Assembly: GCA_016933025.1 (NCBI GenBank)
Contig: JAFGBT010000043.1
Location: 1-64,000 of the forward strand
Source of the DNA: Spirochaetota bacterium
GTDB lineage: Bacteria; Spirochaetota; UBA4802; UBA5550
DNA: 64,000 nt
Direction of reading: 5' to 3'
A model generated the notes under the pieces. It searched no databases, was not told the DNA's origin, and saw nothing but the letters and a program-made list of their open reading frames with translations. The stretch's first letter is position 1, and every line of letters starts with the position of its first letter. The translations under genes and the position numbers were made by a program. Of the stretch, positions 54,777-62,679 are shown one piece after another.

Positions 54777-56147
54777 TCAATCAACCGGAGACCTGCCAAG
54801 CAAAAAGTATAACGCCTCCTCGATGTTTTCATGGAGGAATCTGAATCCGGAATCGATGAGTTTTTGAGGTGAAACCCGCGTGCTCGATAAAAGCAACTCG
54901 CGTCCCATCTGCCCCAGCGCGACGCGCACGGCTGCCGCAGGCACCGCCAGGAACGCGGGCCGTCTCAGCACGCGTCCCAGTGATCTAATAAAATCGACAT
55001 TTCTCGCCGGCGAGGGAGCGACGAGATTGACCGGGCCGCGTATGTCATTATGGACGAGGATGTGATCGATCGCGCCGATCAGATCTTCCATGCTTATCCA
55101 GCTGATGAACTGACGGCCGGTGCCGATCGGTCCTGCAAGGCCGAGACGAGCGGGCGCGAGAAATCCCTTTAGCGCGCCTCCCGCGGGATGGAGTGCTATC
55201 CCGATGCGGAGAAAGACGACGCGAATACCCCGTTCGACGGCGGGCAGTGCCGCTTTTTCCCATTCAGCGCAGAGAGCGGAGATGAAATCGCGGCCCTGCT
55301 CGTCATCCTCGGTCATGATGTCGTCTCCCCGGTCGCCGTAATAACCGATTGCCGAGGCGCAGAGGAAGGAAGACGGCGGTTTATCCATCGCGGCAAGGGT
55401 TTCGGCGAGGAGGCGCGTGCCGGCGACCCGGCTTTCAAGTATGGCGCGCTTTTTCGTCGGGGTCCAGGGAGATCGGCCGAGCGGCTCGCCGGCCAGGTGG
55501 ACGACGGCGTCCGTACCGTAAAAGGAGTAGTCAACAGAGCTGCGATGCGGGTCCCACGATGGGCCGCCCGGCGAGGAGGGCCCACGAGACAGCACGGTCA
55601 CATCATGGCCGCGGGTCGTGAGGAGGGGCACGAGATTCCGGCCGATCATGCCGCCGGCGCCGGTCACCGCGATTTTGAGCGGCAAGGGATGCATCGCCCG
55701 GGCGGTATCGCGCGCTGTGACGTCATGACGGTACGAGAACATTCGTGCAAGTCTTCTGGCGATGTGCGGGCCGAAGAGCGGCGCGCTGAGCGGGTGCAGT
55801 CTCAGACGGTATTCTATATCGTCTTCCAGCGAACACCCGCGTCCGATCGAGTTGACAAATCGGTGCGTGTGCTTCCAGAATGAGAAGGGGCCCCGGACCT
55901 GGATGTCGCTGAACTCTTTTCCGGGGATGCAGTTAACGTGCTCCGCGACCCAGGGGATGCTGAAGGGCCCCGCCTTAAGGTAAAATACTGAACGTGCGCC
56001 GTCCGAGAGCGGTCCCTGCTCGATCCGGGAAACCGTTTCCCAGGGAGGTGTGAGGCGTTGAAGTGCGCCCGGCCTTCCGTGCCAGTCATAGAGTTCGTCG
56101 GAGGGGACCGTGATGAGCGATCGCTTGTAAAATCTCTCTGTCTTCAT
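54777..56147 (-). CDS. TIGR01777 epimerase fused to an SRPBCC domain
   Basis: The 456-residue protein has an N-terminal SRPBCC/START-like ligand-binding domain (about 1-150) and a C-terminal NAD(P)-binding epimerase of the TIGR01777/YfcH type (about 155-450, GAGGMIGRNLV, then SAIGYYGDRGDD and FISWISMEDL). The substrate is unknown. This fusion is seen in several bacteria. ATG 56147 is chosen; an upstream ATG 56180 adds 11 residues that do not fit the fold. A stand-alone TIGR01777 gene lies at 58092, with the second SpoIIE phosphatase between them. The gene is divergent from that phosphatase. Confidence 0.88.
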   Translation of the reverse strand: MKTERFYKRSLITVPSDELYDWHGRPGALQRLTPPWETVSRIEQGPLSDGARSVFYLKAGPFSIPWVAEHVNCIPGKEFSDIQVRGPFSFWKHTHRFVNSIGRGCSLEDDIEYRLRLHPLSAPLFGPHIARRLARMFSYRHDVTARDTARAMHPLPLKIAVTGAGGMIGRNLVPLLTTRGHDVTVLSRGPSSPGGPSWDPHRSSVDYSFYGTDAVVHLAGEPLGRSPWTPTKKRAILESRVAGTRLLAETLAAMDKPPSSFLCASAIGYYGDRGDDIMTEDDEQGRDFISALCAEWEKAALPAVERGIRVVFLRIGIALHPAGGALKGFLAPARLGLAGPIGTGRQFISWISMEDLIGAIDHILVHNDIRGPVNLVAPSPARNVDFIRSLGRVLRRPAFLAVPAAAVRVALGQMGRELLLSSTRVSPQKLIDSGFRFLHENIEEALYFLLGRSPVD

Positions 56148-56296
56148 AATGCAATTGATTGGAGATCCAGTTGATATCATTAAATAAATGCTTGCATTTA
56201 TGGCAATGTTTATTTACTGTTAGTGATGGAATTTTAAATACGCCTGACCGGGCGGCCGTATGGAATACACTCTATCATCCCGATAGTAAAAATTGT

Positions 56297-58084
56297 ATGA
56301 AACGTATCTTCGACGCTATCTTTCGATTAATTGCGCGGAAAATATCGTATACCTTCGCAGCCGCATTTTTTTCCATGGCTTGGTCGATGTTTTTTTCAAT
56401 GTACGGTTTTTATTTCTACTATTCGACCGCCAGGTACGTTGACCTGAAAGGGTCGTTTGCCATCATGATATTCTTGATTGCGAACTGCTGCGCATACCTT
56501 TTCCATCTGTTTTATTACGGATTTTTCCACCCCTTCGGATTTTCCGGCCTTAACAGGTCGGTCCGCACGGTCAACAAATACATGCAGGATGAATACATAT
56601 TTAAAAACCATGAAAAGCTGGATACGAAAGAGATCGAGTCGGTCTTCTCATCGCTGACAAAGCTTCCGACAATAGGGGTGATTACCGCGGTGGTCGCGGT
56701 GGTGCTGGTGTCAATTGTTACCATAGCAATCTATTTCTTTGCATTCTTTGATGAATTTATGGTGCATCCCGAGGCCATACCCTTCACCGCCCTCCAGGTG
56801 ATCCCGTACGCGGTCGCGGCATCGATCATTACACTCTTATTCATCGGGTTTTTCGTCTATAACATCAGCGAATATTTTGCCGGACCGTACCGGGAGCGTA
56901 TCGGCGAAATACTCTTTCACCGGATCGGAAATTACGAAAAAAAGCGTTTCATGAGCATCAGGAAAAAATCGTTCTACACTCTCTTGATGATCCTGACCAG
57001 CCTGCTGCTCCTTGCGTTCTATGTAAAAAGAGCAGACCAATCGGTCCTCAGGATAATGATATTTATCGCGGTAAGCACGATAACGATCGGAATCCTTATT
57101 TTCATCAGCAACGCATCGATAAACAGCTCGCTCGCACAGATCAACGCGGCGACGCAGGGTCTGGCCTCGGGGAGGTCGGGGTTCTATTTCCCGAGGGTTT
57201 CCGACAGAGAGCTGATCACCTTTTCGAAGAACTATAACGCCGCTGCCATGGAGATCAACGAGCTGCGGAGTGAGCTGAAAAGGAAGGTATCCGAAAGGAC
57301 CGAGGAACTGGGCACGGCCTATGACAGACTCAGCGACGCCTATGAACAGATCCACAGCGACCTCCTGCTGGCCAAGACCATTCAGGAGAGCCTGCTGCCC
57401 GGCGACCTATCCCGCATAGAGGGGGTCAGGATCGGCGTTCAGTACCATCCGATGGGCGAGGTCGGGGGTGATTTTTATGATATTACAGAGATACGGAAGG
57501 GATACGTTCGAATATTTCTCGCCGACGCGATGGGTCACGGGGTGCGCGCCGCCCTGGTCACCATGATTATAAAGAGCGAGTATGACAAGGTCAAGCTCAT
57601 GGAGAGCCCGGCCGCGCTTCTGGGAAGCATGAACAACTCGTTCCTCGACCTGTACCAGTCGCTGAACCAGTACTTCACCTGCATCGTGGCGGATATCGAT
57701 ATCGTCAACAACAGGCTCGTCTATTCATCGGCCGGACACACGGACCAGCTTCATATTCATGACAACAGGCTTGAAGTCCTCCCGCACATGGGGAAAATTA
57801 TCGGCATTTTCAGGCACGGCAGGTACAAGAGCGTGGAGAAGGAGTTCACGCCGCATGACAAGCTCTTGCTGTTCACCGACGGCATATTCGAGGAGTTCAA
57901 TAACGCCGAGGAGCCCTACGGACTCCAGAGGCTGCGCCGCACGGTCGAGTCGATGGCGGAGCGGTGCGTGGAAGACATTCAGGACGAAGTTATGGCGGAC
58001 CTGCGGCGCTTTCTTGGAGACGACGACAGGATCGCTAAGAACGACGACATTCTCTTCATAGGCCTCGAGCGAAATCTCGATTAA
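56297..58084 (+). CDS. Membrane SpoIIE/PP2C phosphatase without TPRs
   Basis: The 595-residue protein is the paralog of the 27156 gene: six membrane helices (to about residue 280), a HAMP-like linker and coiled coil, then a SpoIIE phosphatase domain (about 365-592) with GGDFYDI, LADAMGHGVRAALV and FTDGIFEEFN. The TPR tail is absent. It probably dephosphorylates a STAS protein such as the 47899 product. ATG 56297 aligns with the paralog start (both then read ISYTFA); a start at 56159 would add 46 residues not seen in the paralog. It has a weak ribosome site. Confidence 0.9.
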   Translation: MKRIFDAIFRLIARKISYTFAAAFFSMAWSMFFSMYGFYFYYSTARYVDLKGSFAIMIFLIANCCAYLFHLFYYGFFHPFGFSGLNRSVRTVNKYMQDEYIFKNHEKLDTKEIESVFSSLTKLPTIGVITAVVAVVLVSIVTIAIYFFAFFDEFMVHPEAIPFTALQVIPYAVAASIITLLFIGFFVYNISEYFAGPYRERIGEILFHRIGNYEKKRFMSIRKKSFYTLLMILTSLLLLAFYVKRADQSVLRIMIFIAVSTITIGILIFISNASINSSLAQINAATQGLASGRSGFYFPRVSDRELITFSKNYNAAAMEINELRSELKRKVSERTEELGTAYDRLSDAYEQIHSDLLLAKTIQESLLPGDLSRIEGVRIGVQYHPMGEVGGDFYDITEIRKGYVRIFLADAMGHGVRAALVTMIIKSEYDKVKLMESPAALLGSMNNSFLDLYQSLNQYFTCIVADIDIVNNRLVYSSAGHTDQLHIHDNRLEVLPHMGKIIGIFRHGRYKSVEKEFTPHDKLLLFTDGIFEEFNNAEEPYGLQRLRRTVESMAERCVEDIQDEVMADLRRFLGDDDRIAKNDDILFIGLERNLD

Positions 58085-58091
58085 GACGGGA

Positions 58092-59027
58092 TCATGAGCC
58101 CCCTTCCGGCTGGCCCCCTTTCCTGCAGAGATCGGCCAGAGCCTTCCGTATATCCGTATGCGTGAACCCGAAACCGGCTTCGATCAGCCTCTGCGGAACC
58201 GCTTTTTGTCCCTTCAGGAGAAAATCACCGAATTCACCAAGCGCCAATTTCATCAAGAATCCGGGTGCCGGCGGCACCAGCGGGATGGTGCCGAGGGCCT
58301 TGTTGAGCGCTCTTGTCAGCACGCTGTTTGTGACGGGGCCCGGCGATGTGCAGTTGAATGGGCCCGAGATGTTCCCATTATTAATCAGAAAGAGGAATAG
58401 TGACGCGAGGTCGTCCTCGTGGATCCAGGAAAACCACTGGCTACCGGAACCGAGCCTGTTTCCGAGCCGCAGCCTGAATATCCCGGAAAGGACATCAAGC
58501 GCGCCGCCGTTACGGCCGAGGACCACCCCGAACCGTGTTATAACGACACGGACACCGTAAGACTCTGCCGCCATCGCTTCCGCTTCCCAGTCGCGGCAAA
58601 CGCGCGCGAGAAAATCATCGCCGGAAGGGGAAGATTCAGTCATAGCTTCGTCCCCGTGGAAACCGTAATAACCTACTGCCGATGTCGAAAAGAAGAGGGT
58701 TTTTTTGTTTTTTCTGGCCTTAAGGGCATCGACGACGTTTCGGGTAATAAGAATGCGGCTGTTGTATATTTCATCCTTTTTACTTTTGCTCCATCGCGTA
58801 AAGATGGAGACGCCGGCAAGGTTTATTACGGCATCGTGCTGGGCGAGAATGTCCTGCCATGAGCCGGAGCGGGAGGCGTCCGCGGCTATGACCGATACTC
58901 CGGGCGGAGGGGGCGGTTTCCCCCCGGGGTTCCGCTCGACCACGGTTACCTGGTGGCGCTCGCGGACAAGGATTTCAGAGAGTTTTCGGCCAACGAAACC
59001 CAGTCCGCCGGTAATAAAGAATTTCAT
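58092..59027 (-). CDS. TIGR01777-family NAD(P)-binding epimerase
   Basis: The 311-residue protein is a stand-alone short-chain-dehydrogenase-like epimerase of the TIGR01777 family: GGLGFVGRKLSEIL at the start, the substrate-binding STSAVGYYGFHGDE, SWIHEDDLASL, and the conserved C-terminal half. Substrate unknown. GGAGGG precedes the ATG. It converges on the SpoIIE gene with an 8-base gap. It is related to the 54777 protein, which has an extra SRPBCC domain. Confidence 0.9.
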   Translation of the reverse strand: MKFFITGGLGFVGRKLSEILVRERHQVTVVERNPGGKPPPPPGVSVIAADASRSGSWQDILAQHDAVINLAGVSIFTRWSKSKKDEIYNSRILITRNVVDALKARKNKKTLFFSTSAVGYYGFHGDEAMTESSPSGDDFLARVCRDWEAEAMAAESYGVRVVITRFGVVLGRNGGALDVLSGIFRLRLGNRLGSGSQWFSWIHEDDLASLFLFLINNGNISGPFNCTSPGPVTNSVLTRALNKALGTIPLVPPAPGFLMKLALGEFGDFLLKGQKAVPQRLIEAGFGFTHTDIRKALADLCRKGGQPEGGS

Positions 59028-59189
59028 GATGCCCTCCTGTACGGTGCGCGTGCGCTGTAGTAATTCCGGGAATGACCTCTCATTCCGGGTGTTATACTTG
59101 ACTGATATATATACGCATTATATTTTCGTAACCATTCAAATTATTGAATAACATATAAAAGGTATCAAGCCATAATTGGAGCGGTATAC

Positions 59190-59846
59190 ATGAAAAAGGG
59201 CGTTATCATCCTAATGCTGATAGGAATAGCATTATTTTTCTATTTTATTTGCGGAAAATCTGAAAATCATGACGAGCATGAATCACCGCTTTTGTCAGAT
59301 GCAATGAGCCCGGGCGTGGAGCAGACGCGGGACGGGGGCACTACTATAACATATCATCAAGACGTGGAAGAAGAACAGGTGTCCGGAGACGGAGCCGATG
59401 AATCAAGGCCGGCCAGTGAGGATACGGCAATATTTACGTTACAGGGAGATACAAAGGAATATACCTACAAGGCAATTAATGGCTTCAAGAAGATATCCAT
59501 GACGCCCGACTACACGGGTCATGTCGCCAACTTCGCCGGCAACATGGCATCGATCAACACTTCCAATCAGGAGTCGTACAAACACGTAATATCAATCATG
59601 CTTCCCCCCGACGTCGTACCCGGAGTGTACAGGGAAACATCAAGCAAGTTCATGTTCCAGTTTTTCGGTTCCGAGAACGGTAAATTGTTCACCATAGACG
59701 TGAACTATCCATTCACGCTTAATTTGAATGACTGGGAGGGGCCCGGGGGAAGGGCGCGGGGCACATTCTCCGGACAGCTGATGGCAAATAATACCGGCGA
59801 GGTCATCACCATTGAATACGGCAAGTTCGATGTAGACATTCAATAG
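59190..59846 (+). CDS. Membrane-anchored or lipid-anchored protein, unknown
   Basis: The 218-residue protein has an N-terminal helix (about 4-20) with Cys21, an acidic linker rich in Asp, Glu and Ser (about 25-80), and a beta-rich C-terminal domain (about 80-218) with no family I can name. Cys21 lacks the small residue expected at -1, so a lipoprotein is uncertain. GGAG precedes the ATG. It sits alone before the fused synthetase. Confidence 0.55.
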   Translation: MKKGVIILMLIGIALFFYFICGKSENHDEHESPLLSDAMSPGVEQTRDGGTTITYHQDVEEEQVSGDGADESRPASEDTAIFTLQGDTKEYTYKAINGFKKISMTPDYTGHVANFAGNMASINTSNQESYKHVISIMLPPDVVPGVYRETSSKFMFQFFGSENGKLFTIDVNYPFTLNLNDWEGPGGRARGTFSGQLMANNTGEVITIEYGKFDVDIQ

Positions 59847-59971
59847 ATTAACAACGCGCGTCCGTGAATGAAAAAGTCCGGTTATATGATTATTACATGA
59901 GGGTACTGCTCCTGACAATTTTCCGAATCTGTTTATAAGTAAAATATCAGTTACTCTTTTCATCTTTCCTC

Positions 59972-60006
59972 TTGACTTAATAAATACTCCTATAAACAAT
60001 GTTTAC
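59972..60006 (+). promoter_or_regulatory. Promoter with overlapping TetR-type palindrome
   Basis: TTGACT (59972-59977) is followed after 17 bp by AACAAT (59995-60000). The inverted repeat TAAACA-A-TGTTTA (59993-60005) covers this -10. The same core, TAAACA-N-TGTTTA, lies inside the perfect palindrome 18073-18097 ahead of the split synthetase. Confidence 0.55.
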
Positions 60007-60016
60007 AAAACCAATT

Positions 60017-60035
60017 GGCGGCGTTATCAGCCGCC
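60017..60035 (+). promoter_or_regulatory. Leader hairpin in front of the fused synthetase
   Basis: GGCGGC (60017-60022) pairs with GCCGCC (60030-60035) around seven bases. The GGAG ribosome site starts at the next base (60036), so the hairpin could influence translation or mRNA life. Confidence 0.45.
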
Positions 60036-60045
60036 GGAGAAACAT

Positions 60046-62199
60046 ATGTCCTCAAACCCTCTGCACCGCCTCCTGAACCCGAAATCAATCGCCACCGTCG
60101 GCTCGGGGAACAACTTCATGAAGATGGGTACCATGCATGCCATCAGCATCACAAAGGACGGGTTTGCCGGCACGTTGTACCCCGTCCACCCGAGGGATAA
60201 AAGCGTCCTCGGTGTGCCGGCGTTCCCATCGGTAGAAGCGCTTCCCGAGACGCCCGACCTCGCGTTCCTGGTCGTTCCGTCAGACCAGGTGGTCAGGCTG
60301 ATGGAGGAATTCGGAAAGAAGGGAACAAAAAGCGCCATCATCATCACCGCCGGTTTCGCTGAAATGGGAAGTGAGGGGAGCAGGATGCAGCAGGAACTCA
60401 ACGAGGTCTCTGCTAAATACGGGATCCGTTTTCTCGGACCCAACTGTATGGGCATTATCAACACGTCAATATCGCTCAATACAACAGTCATGCCATACAC
60501 CTACGGGCCAGGGTCCTTCGGTTTCGCGTCGCAGAGCGGCACCTATGTCACCCAGTCGATAGCGTACCTCGCGGCACGGGGCATCCGTTTCAGCAAGGCA
60601 ATCAGCGTAGGCAACAGCGCAAACATCGATATCATCGACGCACTCGAATACCTTGGCGAAGACGACCAGACGAAGGCACTATCGCTCTACATCGAGGGTA
60701 TCAGGGACGTGCAACGTTTCATTGAGGTGGCCAGGGCGATCACGCCGCGCAAGCCGGTTCTCGCGCAGTACGTGGGCGGCACCGGGGCGGGAGCACGCTC
60801 CGGTATGAGCCATACCGGCTCGATGGCAGCACCCGACCATCTCTATGACGGTCTCTTCAGGCAGGCCGGCATCATCAGGGTCCACACGATTGAGGATCTA
60901 TATAATTACGGAAACATGCTTGCGGTCCAGCCGCCCATGACGGGGAAGAGGATCGGCGTGCTCACCAATTCCGGCGGTCCCGGATCGGCCATGGCCGATA
61001 GCCTTGAGCGCGGAGGACTGGAGGTTCCGGAGTTCTCGGAAGAACTTCAGGGAAAGATACGCCAGTACATGCAGCCCCACGCGCCGTGCGGCAACCCGGT
61101 CGACATGACTTTTGACCTGAACCTTGAGGCACTGGCGATGCAAATACCATCGCTCATGCTGGAGAGCGGCGAGGTTGACGGCATCGTCCTGCACGGCGCC
61201 ATGAGGACCGGGTGGTTGAAGGCCGGTTATCCGCATTTCAAGGATTTTATTAATAAGCCGCTCGACGAATTCCTTGCCGCGCTGCCCGATACCGGCCTGG
61301 ATGTTGTGTCGGTCATGCGCTACGGCAAGCCGGTTATCGTATCGAGTTTTTTCGGGAGGGAGGACGATTGCATTGAAAAATACGAAGATGGGGGTATCCC
61401 GGTCTTCGATTCGCCCGAGAAGGCGGCGGGCGCCATGGCAATGCTGCTCCGGCACAAAGAGGTGCGGGAACGACTCCCGCTGAAGCGTGTCGAGGCCCCG
61501 GCTCCTCCAGTGGAGGCGAACGAGATTGTTGCCGGATGCGTTGCCCGCGGGGAGAAAAACCTGGACGAGCACGGATCCAAGCAATTCCTGAGAGCCTGGG
61601 GTATCCCGGTCACGGCGGAGAGAACCGCGGGCAGCGAGAAAGAGGCGATGGCGCTGGCAGAGGGAATCGGGTATCCCCTGGTCATGAAGGCGAGCGCACG
61701 TGACATTCTCCACAAGACAGGGAAGGGACTTATTCACCTCGACCTGAAATCGGCGGACGAGGCCGCGGTGTCGTACCGCGCAATACAGGAGGCCGCGGGG
61801 AGACAGGTCCCGGTGATCATGTACCGCATGGTGAAGGGCGACCGTGAGTTCGTTGCGGGGATCGTGCGCACTCCGGGTTTCGGGCCGTCCGTGATGTTCG
61901 GCATGGGCGGCATCCTGACCGAGGCGCTCGACGACGCGGTCTTCAGGCCGGCGCCCCTGAGCGAAGAGGATGCCGCGGAAATGATACTGGATATACGGTC
62001 CAGAACGCTTATCGGACCGTTCCGCGGGATGCCGGCTGTTAACAGCGGGGCACTGGCGCGGCTACTTCATCGGCTCAGCATTATCCCCCTGGCGCACCCC
62101 GAGGTGCAGGAGATCGATGTCAACCCGGTCATCATCGAGGGATCGGAGCCTGTGGCGGTTGACGCCCTGGTGATATTCAATTTACCGGCGAAAAAATAA
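60046..62199 (+). CDS. ADP-forming acyl-CoA synthetase, fused alpha-beta chain
   Basis: The 717-residue protein combines the CoA-binding and ligase-type domains (1-about 460) with phosphohistidine His256 in SHTGS, and an ATP-grasp domain (about 490-712) with GYPLVMKA, MVKGDREFVAG, FGMGGILTEA and EIDVNPVI. It performs in one chain the reaction of the split enzyme at 18110-20177. It could make ATP from acyl-CoA in fermentation, or activate acids. The acyl specificities of the two may differ. GGAG precedes the ATG by eight bases. A promoter and operator-like palindrome lie at 59972-60006. Confidence 0.93.
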   Translation: MSSNPLHRLLNPKSIATVGSGNNFMKMGTMHAISITKDGFAGTLYPVHPRDKSVLGVPAFPSVEALPETPDLAFLVVPSDQVVRLMEEFGKKGTKSAIIITAGFAEMGSEGSRMQQELNEVSAKYGIRFLGPNCMGIINTSISLNTTVMPYTYGPGSFGFASQSGTYVTQSIAYLAARGIRFSKAISVGNSANIDIIDALEYLGEDDQTKALSLYIEGIRDVQRFIEVARAITPRKPVLAQYVGGTGAGARSGMSHTGSMAAPDHLYDGLFRQAGIIRVHTIEDLYNYGNMLAVQPPMTGKRIGVLTNSGGPGSAMADSLERGGLEVPEFSEELQGKIRQYMQPHAPCGNPVDMTFDLNLEALAMQIPSLMLESGEVDGIVLHGAMRTGWLKAGYPHFKDFINKPLDEFLAALPDTGLDVVSVMRYGKPVIVSSFFGREDDCIEKYEDGGIPVFDSPEKAAGAMAMLLRHKEVRERLPLKRVEAPAPPVEANEIVAGCVARGEKNLDEHGSKQFLRAWGIPVTAERTAGSEKEAMALAEGIGYPLVMKASARDILHKTGKGLIHLDLKSADEAAVSYRAIQEAAGRQVPVIMYRMVKGDREFVAGIVRTPGFGPSVMFGMGGILTEALDDAVFRPAPLSEEDAAEMILDIRSRTLIGPFRGMPAVNSGALARLLHRLSIIPLAHPEVQEIDVNPVIIEGSEPVAVDALVIFNLPAKK

Positions 62200-62275
62200 T
62201 ATTTTCGTCGGGACCGCTTGACAAAATTCTGAAATTTTAATAATTTAGTGATAACTTAATAGTTGAGGTTTCTTC

Positions 62276-62467
62276 ATGCCAATATACGAGTTTAAATGCG
62301 CAGATTGCGGCAATGAATTCTCAGAAATACGAAGGATCGGAGAGGACAAGGGAGTCCCCTGTCCGTCCTGCTCATCCGTAAAAACAATAAAGAAAATATC
62401 GGCTTTCGCCTCGATATCCACCGGGGGGAACACGCCAACCTGCTCACACGGTGCCGGAGGCGGATGA
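62276..62467 (+). CDS. FmdB-family zinc ribbon protein
   Basis: The 63-residue protein begins MPIYEFKCADCGNEF and has the second pair CPSC, forming the four-Cys zinc ribbon of the FmdB family. The tail is Ser/Gly-rich. FmdB proteins are proposed regulators, but their target is generally unknown. GAGG precedes the ATG. No amidase operon is nearby. Confidence 0.88.
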   Translation: MPIYEFKCADCGNEFSEIRRIGEDKGVPCPSCSSVKTIKKISAFASISTGGNTPTCSHGAGGG

Positions 62468-62530
62468 GGACATAGCCGATAGGCCGGTCCGGTCTGTAAA
62501 TTGACAATAACAATGCCACTATTGAGACAA

Positions 62531-62607
62531 CCCCTCGACTCCGCTCGGTGTGACATGCAATATGTCATGTCGAGTCCCTCGACAGGCTCGGGATAAACTC
62601 CGTCGAG
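62531..62607. repeat. Dispersed CCCCTCGACT... repeat with palindromic centre
   Basis: The element starts CCCCTCGACTCCGCTCGG, has the inverted repeat TGACAT-GCAAT-ATGTCA (62551-62567), and ends CTCGGGATAAACTCCGTCGAG. The 15-mer TCGGGATAAACTCCG (62588-62602) is identical to 24035-24049. Confidence 0.65.
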
Positions 62608-62679
62608 AAATGGCAAGGGAATACACTCAGCAGCCACCCTGGTTGCTTTCTCGCGAAGCAGATGACCGCAGCAATTAAC

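Noticed and set aside
56205..56222. Third TetR-type operator upstream of the second phosphatase
   Set aside because: Only a half-site-like TTTACTGTTA is present; no inverted partner.
56159..56296. 46-residue N-terminal extension of the second SpoIIE phosphatase
   Set aside because: Not present in the paralog, and it overlaps the divergent promoter region.
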